A stretch of DNA of 37,527 nucleotides from an uncultured Lachnospiraceae bacterium (GCA_947652925.1 CANTEW010000023.1:1-37527), one strand, 5' to 3'; positions 7,281 to 15,114 are shown, counted from the first letter of the stretch. Program-made: numbers and translations. Notes: a model not told the origin generated them from the sequence alone.

Positions 7281-9071
7281 CTATCTACGATCCTCGATCT
7301 CCATCGCCGTCTGGATCTTGGGTACGTGGAATACAATAGTCTCTCTCCCGGCAGTGATGATATCCCCGTCCAGGAGCATCCTCCGGTTCGTTATCTTCAC
7401 GCCGTTGACGAAAGTCCCATTCGTGGACTGCAGATCTTCCAGATAACAACCCATCTTGGTGACTTCTATGACAAAATGCTGCTTTGACAGACGATCATCA
7501 TCAAAATAAATATTACAGATATTGGAACGCCCTATGAACAGACTGCCTTCCACATCCCATTCCACATCCTTGATCGCACCGGCACGATCGGTGATGGTCA
7601 GCCATATCTTCTTTGTATCCGCTCTCACCAGATCGTCCAGATCCACTTCTACAACTTCTGTCTTTTTCTTTCGTATCGCCTGGATGAGCCATATCCCCAG
7701 GATAGCCACGAGAAGGATCAGTATGACCCACCAATAGGATCTCACAGCATTACCGAAGGCCACTTTTTTTGGATCCAATCCGTCTCTTATGGAAAATCCT
7801 ACAGAAGCGTCCATCGCATTTTCTTCCTGGGAGCCATCCCGGATATCAGTGCATTTCAGTATATGATCACCTGTAAAAAGATCCTCCTTCGTGGTCAGCG
7901 TGACCACCGCCTCCTGTCCTTTTTCCTCCACACTGACAGAATCAACTGACCAGTTTTTCCCTTTGCCGTCCTCTGACCTGGTCTGGATGCTGTAATGGGA
8001 TCTGTCTTTCGCATCTTCTACATCCACCCCATTCGGATCCTGGAGAGAGAATCTGACTGCATTTTTGCTGATCTTCTCCACATCCCCAACGATCTGGGGC
8101 GCTTCTTTATCTTCTTCATGGTCGGAATGATCGATCGTTATCGGATCGACTGCGGTCTTATCCACCTCCAGTTTGAGCTGCTCCCGTCCCGCCACCCGAT
8201 TGTTCGCTGCGCGCAAACGCACCACATAGCTTTCCTTATGGAGCAGCTGCCAGATCTGGGCAAAAGCAGCCCGCACGCCTTCAGCAGAAGGCTGCACACT
8301 GCAGTCGGCATAATATCCCCTGCAGTTTTTCTCAGCCAGGATCTGATTTTTGGTATAGGACATCTTCTCGTCCTCCTGCCCTGACTTATTAGCCAGCAAG
8401 ATCCCATACACCGGGACAGATGCATCCCTCACTGTGTTGGCTGTAGAAACATTGTCGATATCTTTCCCTTTCGAATCGTCTTCACCGTCTGTGATCAGCA
8501 AGACGATCGTACGCTCTTTCGGCGACGCCTGTTCAAGCAGGATCTCATTGAGGGAGCGGTACAAGACCGTCATGCTCTGCTTTGTGTTCATATACGCAAC
8601 AGCGCCGATCTTCTCACAGTCCCCGGCAAGGCTCTCATCTGATCCTCCCACTCTGCTGGAAAAAACCTCTGTCTTCTCCCCCTCTGGATCATCCGTCCCA
8701 ACAGTGTAGAGGGTCATCTGATCCCCTTTCCTTAACGACTGCCGCATCTGGATCAACTGAGCCTTTGTCTCGTCAAACTGCACTTGGTCCACCGACCCGG
8801 AATTGTCCATCAAGATGATGTAGTCGATCTTCTCTTTGCTCTGGTCAAAAGCTACGATATCCCCTTTTTGTTCCAGATCTATATCTTTGATCTTTCCTGA
8901 CACTGTGGAAGTTTCTTTCATCTTAGAACCCGTCATATAGACTGTCACATCGGGGGCTTTTCCCTGTGCCTGCTCAGCCATATAAGGCGACCTGACAGTA
9001 GCCGCGGACACAGGCACACCTGACAGCAGCAACATGATGGATGCCAGCAAACATATCATTCTCTTTCCCAT
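7281..9071 (-). CDS. Membrane-anchored VWA domain protein with cytoplasmic FHA domain
   Basis: I place the start at the ATG at 9071, which has GGGGAGGG just upstream; a TTG 18 bases earlier in frame is less likely. The protein has 596 residues. A signal peptide ends near VSA (about residue 23). An extracellular von Willebrand A domain follows with the MIDAS motif DNSGS (Asp89, Ser91, Ser93) and ITDGEDD (Asp195). After a region of unclear fold comes one membrane helix (about 448-470), a basic stop-transfer stretch, and a cytoplasmic FHA domain (about 490-590) with FIGRS, SKQH and STNGTFVNG, a complete signature. It therefore links a metal-dependent adhesion domain outside to phosphothreonine recognition inside. 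It overlaps the preceding FHA gene by 16 bp. Confidence 0.9.
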   Translation of the reverse strand: MGKRMICLLASIMLLLSGVPVSAATVRSPYMAEQAQGKAPDVTVYMTGSKMKETSTVSGKIKDIDLEQKGDIVAFDQSKEKIDYIILMDNSGSVDQVQFDETKAQLIQMRQSLRKGDQMTLYTVGTDDPEGEKTEVFSSRVGGSDESLAGDCEKIGAVAYMNTKQSMTVLYRSLNEILLEQASPKERTIVLLITDGEDDSKGKDIDNVSTANTVRDASVPVYGILLANKSGQEDEKMSYTKNQILAEKNCRGYYADCSVQPSAEGVRAAFAQIWQLLHKESYVVRLRAANNRVAGREQLKLEVDKTAVDPITIDHSDHEEDKEAPQIVGDVEKISKNAVRFSLQDPNGVDVEDAKDRSHYSIQTRSEDGKGKNWSVDSVSVEEKGQEAVVTLTTKEDLFTGDHILKCTDIRDGSQEENAMDASVGFSIRDGLDPKKVAFGNAVRSYWWVILILLVAILGIWLIQAIRKKKTEVVEVDLDDLVRADTKKIWLTITDRAGAIKDVEWDVEGSLFIGRSNICNIYFDDDRLSKQHFVIEVTKMGCYLEDLQSTNGTFVNGVKITNRRMLLDGDIITAGRETIVFHVPKIQTAMEIEDRR

Positions 9072-9664
9072 GTCCTGCCCTCCCCGCAAAATGGTATGAA
9101 TAACAGATCTGTCTTTCCTATGGTGATCTTATCACCTTCTTTGAGCTGCATAGAAAGATCCAGCATCTCTCCATTGAGATAGACAAGATTCCCCCCTTCA
9201 CTAGATACATAAAATGCATTTCCTTTCGGATCATAGACCACAGAACAGTGTCTGTCCCTTGCTATCGTCTTATCATCCACGATCAGGACATCCATGGACA
9301 TGCTGCGGCCGATAAAATTTTTGCCGGCATGGAGACGGTGATCTTTCCCGCACTCTGTACCTGTCATACAGACCAGCCATCCTACGACCGGAGCGATCTC
9401 CCTCACACCAAAAAAACCGAAGGCGATCGTTTTATCATCGTCTTCGTCGGATGACCCACCATTTACCTGGATCGAAGAGGTATCTAGGATATCTCCAAGC
9501 TCTGCTCCAAGTGACGGATCCATTTCTGCCAGAGAGATCGTCTTATCATCTTCCTCAATATCGTTCAATTGTATACCCAGCCGCTCTCCTGCCTGTTTAC
9601 AATGAGGGCACTCTTTATCCACACTTGTGTCATACCAGTGCCCTTTACTACATCTCGTTATCAT
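9056..9664 (-). CDS. Zinc-knuckle FHA domain protein (first copy)
   Basis: A 202-residue soluble protein. The N-terminal Cys/His cluster is C5, H9, C19, H21, C22 (CSKGHWYD...CPHC). The acidic linker (35-85) carries DDKTISL (Thr42) and DDDKTIAF (Thr79), both Thr with a hydrophobic residue at +3 in an acidic setting. The FHA domain (about 95-192) has FIGRS (Gly119-Arg120) and ARDRH ending at His139; the usual Ser before Arg is Ala135. The ribosome-binding site (AAGGGATAAG) is weaker than those of its neighbours. It lies between the first PP2C and the VWA protein and overlaps the latter. Paralog of the 4262-5074 product. Inferred role: a phosphorylation-dependent adaptor, comparable in logic to GarA/OdhI but with an added zinc knuckle. 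Confidence 0.85.
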   Translation of the reverse strand: MITRCSKGHWYDTSVDKECPHCKQAGERLGIQLNDIEEDDKTISLAEMDPSLGAELGDILDTSSIQVNGGSSDEDDDKTIAFGFFGVREIAPVVGWLVCMTGTECGKDHRLHAGKNFIGRSMSMDVLIVDDKTIARDRHCSVVYDPKGNAFYVSSEGGNLVYLNGEMLDLSMQLKEGDKITIGKTDLLFIPFCGEGRTWERE

Positions 9665-9697
9665 TTTCTTATCCCTTTCCCGATCAGATGAGCCACT

Positions 9698-10432
9698 TTA
9701 GTGTCCCCGCACAAAGACAGCGATCGCTGAATAATTATCCATCTCTCTCTCTTTTCCGTTTTTTAACACGATCTGTTCCATATGCTGCAGCCATTCTCCC
9801 GGGGTCTTGGATCTTTTCAATGTTCTGCACATCTGCTTTTCATCTACGAGTTCCCAGAATCCGTCGCTGCACAATAGAAAACTCGTGCGGCCCGTTACAG
9901 TGATATGATCTACCACTTCATATTTAGGACCCTCCCATTCTGTCCCCATCACCCGCAGCAATCGATCCCGGTCTTCGTGATGGCGGATATCCTTCTCCCG
10001 TATATCCCCCTTCTTCACCAGCATCTGCGGTACACTGTGATCTTGGCTGTGCAGCACATGTTTAGATCTTTCAAAATAATAGATCCTGGAATCTCCCACA
10101 TGGGCAAATCTTGCCTCGTTTCCCTGGATGACAAGAGCCGCTATCGTTGTTTTCATAGATGCTCTTGCATTTTCCGCTTCCTGCTTTAAGAGCAGTCCCT
10201 CTTGCGCATACTGGATACTCTCTTCCAATGTGTGGGAATCTTCCAATGCCTCCCGGACCTTCTCCACTACAAACTGTGATGCGACATCACCGCTCCCATG
10301 CCCGCCCAGCCCGTCACACAGGATAAATCCCTGACAGTCCGGCATGATGGTAACATCCAGACAGTCTTCATTTACTGCACGCCCGCCTTTATCCGTCCGC
10401 GTATCATATGTGATATCCAGATCAAATGCCAT
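9698..10432 (-). CDS. PP2C-family Ser/Thr phosphatase (first copy)
   Basis: A 244-residue phosphatase of the PrpC type, the first gene of the signalling operon. Motifs: VNEDCLD near the N-terminus, CDGLGGHGSGD (metal ligands), AHVGDSRIYYF, LLCSDGFWELVD and DNYSAIAVF at the end. Its length matches a bare catalytic PP2C domain with no membrane anchor. The start has GAGGAGAGGGAG upstream, and a good promoter lies 39-68 bp before the ATG. It presumably opposes the two kinases downstream in the same transcript. Sequence pattern and size make the family call secure; substrates are inferred from gene context only. Confidence 0.93.
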   Translation of the reverse strand: MAFDLDITYDTRTDKGGRAVNEDCLDVTIMPDCQGFILCDGLGGHGSGDVASQFVVEKVREALEDSHTLEESIQYAQEGLLLKQEAENARASMKTTIAALVIQGNEARFAHVGDSRIYYFERSKHVLHSQDHSVPQMLVKKGDIREKDIRHHEDRDRLLRVMGTEWEGPKYEVVDHITVTGRTSFLLCSDGFWELVDEKQMCRTLKRSKTPGEWLQHMEQIVLKNGKEREMDNYSAIAVFVRGH

Positions 10433-10470
10433 GTCTCCCTCTCCTCAGATCTAACGCATATTTTGAGATC

Positions 10471-10500
10471 ATTGTATCCTCATTCCGCGTTTATTGACAA
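10471..10500 (-). promoter_or_regulatory. Sigma-A-type promoter of the kinase/phosphatase operon
   Basis: On the minus strand, TTGTCA (at 10495-10500) and TACAAT (at 10471-10476) are separated by 18 bases. The spacing to the PP2C start codon leaves a leader of about 30 bases with a strong ribosome-binding site. The -35 box lies inside a 41-base sequence that is repeated 334 bases to the right. Confidence 0.7.
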
Positions 10501-10866
10501 TATGTGGCATTTTTTGTGGGCGTTTTTTTCTGCGTATGGTCTACAAAAGATCTATAAAAATAAAAAAAGCAGGCGTTCATCCTGCTCATATCTCGTACTG
10601 GTCTTTATACGTTTCCCCATCTTTATGGGATTTCTTTATAGATACTTTTTCCAAATTGGGTCATGGTCACATACCAACTGTATGGACGTATTTGGATCTC
10701 AAAATAAACGATACAGCATCCCCATGAGCATCCCCGATCCATATCATCGTTACTCGACACTTTTTGTGATAATACGTCAGCATATCTTTTTATATCCAGC
10801 CGGACCTTCCTTATGCCCTACAATGATCGACAATATGCGGCATTGTCTGTGGACAGTCTTTTCAGC
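10492..10866. repeat. Pair of imperfect 41-base direct repeats
   Basis: Copies at about 10492-10532 and 10826-10866 share 32 of 41 bases, including GACAATATG(T/C)GGCAT. The left copy overlaps the -35 box of the signalling operon; the right copy lies upstream of the regulator gene. This arrangement suits an operator pair, but no binding protein is known. Confidence 0.6.
10562..10586 (-). terminator. Orphan intrinsic terminator on the minus strand
   Basis: On the minus strand, AGCAGG and CCTGCT form a 6-bp stem with a 7-base loop, followed by TTTTTTTATTTTT. It would stop transcripts entering from the right, yet no annotated minus-strand gene lies between it and the regulator start. It may insulate the operon promoter or end a short unannotated transcript. 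Confidence 0.6.
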
Positions 10867-10995
10867 AAAATACCGGTTGTGGACACTTTTGTGGACAGAT
10901 TTTTTTGCTAGTATTTTCCATATTGATTGGATTTCCATTTTACAAACTGTTAATATATAAATACAAAATATAACAAAAGAATAGAGGATGATACA

Positions 10996-12483
10996 ATGTC
11001 AGAATTTTCAGATATTTTCAGGGGACTGATCCAGGAAAAAGACATAAATGTATATTCTATGGTGCAATACTGCAACACAGACCGTTCTACCATGTACAAA
11101 TATATCAGCGGCAAACGGAAACTAAAGGATCTTTCCCTGTTCAAGAAGATCGCAGAATATATGCGTCTTTCCCCACTGGAATACCAGGACTTCCTCCAGG
11201 CTTACCATATCAGCAACATCGGAGAATATACATATTACTGCCGCCAAAATGTAGAAAACTTTATCTTAGGTTTTCCAGAAAACCTTTCTCCGCCAAAGCC
11301 TCCCAAGGAAAGCTACGGCCCTTTACCGGATTATACGCCGGACACTCCGTGCCTCCCTTTACATACACAGGTCGAGGTCAATAATTATATCTACTGGATG
11401 ATACACCTGGAGAGTAATATCCCCCATGGACATTTAGGTATGTTGCTGCAGCCCGATCACGGATTCCTTTTTCACTTGCTGTCCAGCATCAAACCCATAC
11501 AGGCACCGATGCGGATCGATCATATATTTTGCCTGAATAATTCTGAGCAGATGACAGAGTCCAAAAAAATACGCTTCCTATGCTATATGGAGACGATCAT
11601 GCCTCTGTTTTTTGCAGGTCTGGATTACCACCCGCATTATTTTTATGATGACATCAACGCCCATTTTTATAATCTGAACACGTTTCCCTATCTGCTCTTG
11701 ACGAGTACCTGTGCTTTGATGTGTTCTTCTGATTTCAAACGTGGGATCATATACCATGATAAGCAATTCCTTTCTTTCCTGTGGAGATCCTATGAAGATA
11801 TCAGGACCAATACCTCCCCGCTCTTTCACATTGTAAATTCTGTCCTGGAAGAATGCGATGTGCTGGGCAATATGGGCTGGGGTGCGACTCCCAGTTATGC
11901 GATCCAGGCCGAACCATGCCTGATCCCATACATAACGCCAGCGATCTTAGACCGGGCTGTCCCCGACCAGATCCCTGACCGGGCCGCACTCATAACAAAC
12001 GTAAGAAAATATATTGAAGAAAGCCTTGAACGCATCCCCGACCCCAATATGCATACTTACCACACACGACAGGGGATCTTGCGCTTTCTGGAAACTGGCT
12101 TCCTGCAAGAGATACCTGCCGACATATATTCTCCATTTACTATGGAGGAAAGACTCCAGATGCTGGGATCCATGACAAAATACAGCCTGGCCGGGATACA
12201 CCGTATGCTCAAAGGACCATTGGAAAACCTGCCTCTGAATCTGCATCTGAGCTTCAACGCATACAACGGATACCTCCTTTTCAGCAACCACATCGGCCAA
12301 AATATCTATTTGATCATCGAAGAATCCGGTATGCTCTCCGCGTTCATGGATTATGTCTCCAACCTGGACGAAAATTATATCTGTACACCAGAGGAAACAA
12401 CGTTATATATCCAACAGCTCATAAACAAATACAGAAATGCCCCACTCTCCTCAGAGGACACTTATTTCCATAGATTTCGTTAG
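10996..12483 (+). CDS. HTH (XRE-like) transcriptional regulator with large unknown C-terminal region
   Basis: A 495-residue protein. Residues 1-60 look like an XRE-type helix-turn-helix: SMVQYCNTDRSTMYKYISGKR fits a recognition helix, followed by the LKDLSLFKKIAEYMRL helix. The rest (about 80-495) is helical, has no membrane segment, and belongs to no family I can name. It contains a Pro-rich stretch at about 96-120 and aromatic-rich segments. The start has GAGG eight bases upstream. It is transcribed away from the kinase/phosphatase operon across a repeat-bearing intergenic region, so it is a natural candidate to control that operon and itself. This is inference from position only. No typical terminator follows it. 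Confidence 0.75.
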   Translation: MSEFSDIFRGLIQEKDINVYSMVQYCNTDRSTMYKYISGKRKLKDLSLFKKIAEYMRLSPLEYQDFLQAYHISNIGEYTYYCRQNVENFILGFPENLSPPKPPKESYGPLPDYTPDTPCLPLHTQVEVNNYIYWMIHLESNIPHGHLGMLLQPDHGFLFHLLSSIKPIQAPMRIDHIFCLNNSEQMTESKKIRFLCYMETIMPLFFAGLDYHPHYFYDDINAHFYNLNTFPYLLLTSTCALMCSSDFKRGIIYHDKQFLSFLWRSYEDIRTNTSPLFHIVNSVLEECDVLGNMGWGATPSYAIQAEPCLIPYITPAILDRAVPDQIPDRAALITNVRKYIEESLERIPDPNMHTYHTRQGILRFLETGFLQEIPADIYSPFTMEERLQMLGSMTKYSLAGIHRMLKGPLENLPLNLHLSFNAYNGYLLFSNHIGQNIYLIIEESGMLSAFMDYVSNLDENYICTPEETTLYIQQLINKYRNAPLSSEDTYFHRFR

Positions 12484-12508
12484 ACGCTGATATTTCTCAC
12501 GAAATCCC

Positions 12509-12537
12509 TTGCATGATCACCAAAAATCTTCTATACT
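12509..12537 (+). promoter_or_regulatory. Promoter reading directly into a start codon (possible leaderless mRNA)
   Basis: TTGCAT (12509-12514), a 17-base spacer and TATACT (12532-12537). The expected transcription start, about seven bases further on, coincides with the ATG at 12544, and no ribosome-binding site is visible before that ATG. Confidence 0.5.
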
Positions 12538-12543
12538 GGATGT

Positions 12544-13191
12544 ATGGAAAACATTATCACTCAATGGAATATCTTTAAAGAAAAACTGATGTATCTGGGA
12601 TACTGGGATAAACTTGTGAGCCATCTGGAGACTATCGTGATGATCATACTGATCGGTGTCCTGCTCTTCGCACTCATGAACTGCTTCCTTGGCCATCAGC
12701 TGATGCGGCTGTGGATGACTGTGATCGGACTGGGGATCGGGGGCTGTATCGGCGGTTACCTGGGACTCCGGCAGTTTTATGACAAAAATGCCATCTTCCT
12801 GACTGCCACGATCTGCGCCTTCGCCGTAGCGATCGCGGCAACGCTGATCTACCGGGTGGGACTTGTCGTCCTGTGCGGCGGTGTGGTCTTTGCCACTTTG
12901 GAACTTTTGTTCCCTGTCTCTTCTATGAGCGTACATATGGGATTCGTGGCCCTGGGCATCGTGGCAGGGATCGCCGCTTTTGAGCGGGAGACCATTGTGG
13001 TGACCTGGATCACCGGCGTGTGCGGAGGACTGGCCACCGCCCGAGCAGGTTTTCTGCTCCTTGGCTGGGATACGATGATCGCCGCCGTGATCGTGGGAGC
13101 TGCGCTGGCCGCCCTGGGTATCAGATATCAATACAGCCAGATACGAAAGCATCCGCCCAAAAATCGAAAACGCAAAAAACAACCCGCGTAA
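12544..13191 (+). CDS. Multi-pass membrane protein, TMEM198/DUF4203-like
   Basis: A 215-residue membrane protein with about seven hydrophobic segments from residue 29 to 195. Several are Gly-rich (IGLGIGGCIGGYLGL, VGAALAALGI). It ends in a very basic tail (KHPPKNRKRKKQ), which should face the cytoplasm. The Gly-rich multi-helix layout resembles the TMEM198/DUF4203 family; that call is by pattern and only moderately sure. No Shine-Dalgarno sequence precedes the ATG, and a good promoter sits so close that the mRNA may be leaderless. A long open frame on the opposite strand covers the same bases but encodes low-complexity His/Asp/Gln-rich sequence and is a shadow. The gene converges on pepF across a hairpin. 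Confidence 0.75.
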   Translation: MENIITQWNIFKEKLMYLGYWDKLVSHLETIVMIILIGVLLFALMNCFLGHQLMRLWMTVIGLGIGGCIGGYLGLRQFYDKNAIFLTATICAFAVAIAATLIYRVGLVVLCGGVVFATLELLFPVSSMSVHMGFVALGIVAGIAAFERETIVVTWITGVCGGLATARAGFLLLGWDTMIAAVIVGAALAALGIRYQYSQIRKHPPKNRKRKKQPA

Positions 13192-13235
13192 AAACTGGAG
13201 CAGCCATCTATAGACTCCAGCTATAAGGCCAATAA

Positions 13236-13270
13236 GATAAGGGCATACCCTTACTGCGTATACCCTTATC
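13236..13270. terminator. Hairpin between convergent genes
   Basis: GATAAGGGCATAC (13236-13248) and GTATACCCTTATC (13258-13270) pair at 12 of 13 positions around a 9-base loop. No long T-run follows on either strand, so termination is likely but not certain. It lies between the membrane-protein gene and pepF, whose ends face each other. Confidence 0.5.
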
Positions 13271-13294
13271 TCCATTTGGAAAAAAGACCCACGA

Positions 13295-15094
13295 TCATCT
13301 CTTCTCCAACTCTTCCAGATATCTTTCAAACACCCTCAGTGCATTTTCAACCGGCTCTTTGGATGTCATATCCACCCCACAGATCTTCAGCAGATCGATA
13401 CAATCCATAGAACTCCCGCCGCTCAAGAACTGTTTATATTTTTCCACGATCCCCGGCTCCCCTGCCAGGATCTTACTGCTGATCGCGATAGCAGCAGAAA
13501 ACCCAGTGGCGTACTGATAGACATAGAATGCATTATAGAAATGAGGGATCCTGGCCCATTCCATCTCTATAGCCTTGTCCACTTCTATATCCTCACCATA
13601 ATATCGGACATTCAACGCATGATAGATCCGGCACAGGTTCTCTGCCGTCAGCACTTCCCCTCTCTGCACCATCTCATGGACTGTCCGTTCAAATTCCGCA
13701 AACATCGTCTGCCGAAAGAGCGTACCTTTGAACTTATCCAAAAAATGATCGATCAGATATGCTCTCTCCCTCTCGTCTTTTGCCTTTCCCAGCAGATGAT
13801 GGATCAGCAATGCCTCGTTGCAGGTGGAGGCCACTTCAGCCACGAAGATCTTATAGCCAGCATAGATGTACGGCTGGGCCTTATCTGAATAATAGCTGTG
13901 CAGCGCATGACCCATCTCATGTGCCAGGGTAAATACATGATCCAGAGTGCCGTTGTGATTCAGCAGCACATACGGATGGGTCCCGTAAGCGCCCCAGGAA
14001 TAAGCGCCGCTCCTCTTCCCCTGGTTTTCATACACATCGATCCATCCCCCCTGGAAACCTTCCTCCAACAGGCGGATATAATCTTCCCCCAAGGGCGCGA
14101 GCCCTTCTTTTACCAGTTCTTTCGCCTGGTCAAAAGTATATTCCCGACTGGGGTTTTCTACTAAAGGCACATACAGATCGTACATGTGGAGTTTCTCCAC
14201 GCCCAGTTTTTTTCTGCGCAGGCGTACATAGCGGTACATGACAGGCAGATGGCTGTGGACAGCTTCGATCAGCCTGTCGTAGACAGCCACCGGGATGTTC
14301 GCCTGGTCAAGAGCCGCCTCCCTGGAAGAATCATAATCCCGCATCCGCGCAAAAAACAGTTCCTGCTTGACATTCGCGGAAAATGTAGCGGCCAGCGTGT
14401 GACGGAAACGATCATACGCTGCATAAAGTTTTTCAAAGGCCTCCCGGCGCACCCGGCGGTCACGGCTTTCCAGAAACTGTACATACCGCCCATGGGTCAG
14501 CTCCTGCTCTGACCCGTCCGCCCCCCGGACCGTACCGAATCTTATATCCGCATTGTTGAACATCATGAAGATATTCTGGGGAGACTGCCCCATCTCCGAG
14601 GCTTTGGCAAGGACTCCCTCCATCTCTTGTGAAAGGATATGGGCTTTCTTCCGCTGCTTTTCTTCCATATACCGTTTGTAGACGGCAAGCCCCTCTTCCC
14701 CATCCAAAAAACGCTGCCAAGTCTCTTCCGGGATCTCCAAAAGTTCCGGCTCCACATAGGAAGTCCCGTCATTGACCTGCACCATCAGGATCTGCGCCCT
14801 GTCCGCCATATCCTGATAAAAAGCATTGCCCATATCCTGATGGGACCTCTGACAGGCATATACATACAGCCGTTCCATCCGCAGGGTCAGGGCGTCTTGG
14901 GCTCTGAGCGCCTCCAGCAGCATCCCGGAGGACTCTCCCAGCTTTCCCTGATAGGCAGCAAAACTCTCAAGTTCCTGCCGGAGGACTTCCACATCTTCTT
15001 CCCACGCCTGATCGGTAGGATACAGATCCTCCATACGCCAGCAATCTTTTACGTCTGCCTCTTCCCGTTTCGGATTTTTCCTCTCCACACTCAT
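13295..15094 (-). CDS. pepF: Oligoendopeptidase F (M3 family zinc peptidase)
   Basis: A cytoplasmic metallopeptidase of 599 residues, the usual PepF length. It hydrolyses peptides of roughly 7-17 residues. The zinc motif HEMGH is visible (His392, Glu393, His396), and the third ligand lies in the following AEVAST helix (Glu420). Downstream regions typical of the family (KFKGTLFRQTMFAEFE and the PHFYNAFYVYQYATGFSAA stretch) are intact. I use the ATG at 15094 (protein starting MSVERKN); an open frame continues 23 codons further upstream, but it overlaps the Uma2 gene and does not look like the family N-terminus. The gene lies 20 bp after the Uma2-like gene and probably shares its promoter. Confidence 0.93.
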   Translation of the reverse strand: MSVERKNPKREEADVKDCWRMEDLYPTDQAWEEDVEVLRQELESFAAYQGKLGESSGMLLEALRAQDALTLRMERLYVYACQRSHQDMGNAFYQDMADRAQILMVQVNDGTSYVEPELLEIPEETWQRFLDGEEGLAVYKRYMEEKQRKKAHILSQEMEGVLAKASEMGQSPQNIFMMFNNADIRFGTVRGADGSEQELTHGRYVQFLESRDRRVRREAFEKLYAAYDRFRHTLAATFSANVKQELFFARMRDYDSSREAALDQANIPVAVYDRLIEAVHSHLPVMYRYVRLRRKKLGVEKLHMYDLYVPLVENPSREYTFDQAKELVKEGLAPLGEDYIRLLEEGFQGGWIDVYENQGKRSGAYSWGAYGTHPYVLLNHNGTLDHVFTLAHEMGHALHSYYSDKAQPYIYAGYKIFVAEVASTCNEALLIHHLLGKAKDERERAYLIDHFLDKFKGTLFRQTMFAEFERTVHEMVQRGEVLTAENLCRIYHALNVRYYGEDIEVDKAIEMEWARIPHFYNAFYVYQYATGFSAAIAISSKILAGEPGIVEKYKQFLSGGSSMDCIDLLKICGVDMTSKEPVENALRVFERYLEELEKR

Positions 15095-15114
15095 CTTGCT
15101 CTTCCGTTTCCTTT

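Larger units (their letters stand above)
10433..10995. other. Divergent intergenic region with repeated motifs and an orphan terminator
   Basis: This 563-base gap separates the signalling operon from the HTH regulator. It holds the operon promoter, an imperfect 41-base direct repeat (about 10492-10532 and 10826-10866, 32 of 41 identical), three copies of TGTGGACA (10848, 10878, 10890) and a related TGTGGGCG at 10515. It also holds a terminator-like hairpin facing left at 10568-10586. A stop-free minus-strand frame of 64 codons (10623-10817) has no convincing start or ribosome-binding site. A weak promoter for the regulator (TTTACA, 17 bases, TACAAA) is at 10939-10967. Confidence 0.6.

Noticed and set aside
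1-10432. Type VII or type VI secretion locus, suggested by FHA, kinase and phosphatase genes
   Set aside because: No WXG100 proteins, EssC/FtsK-type ATPase or Tss proteins are in the window; such genes could lie to the left, but nothing here shows it.
10845-10900. TGTCCACA copies as DnaA boxes and a replication origin
   Set aside because: Each differs from TTWTNCACA at two positions, and no dnaA, dnaN or AT-rich unwinding region with proper boxes is nearby.
10298-10960. Plus-strand 220-codon open frame across the start of the PP2C gene and the intergenic region
   Set aside because: It overlaps the PP2C start and the operon promoter, has no ribosome-binding site, and its translation is low in conserved-looking features.
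12517-13329. Minus-strand 270-codon frame opposite the small membrane protein
   Set aside because: The product is rich in His, Asp, Gln and Ser without hydrophobic core pattern and runs into pepF; the plus-strand frame has regular membrane helices and a promoter.
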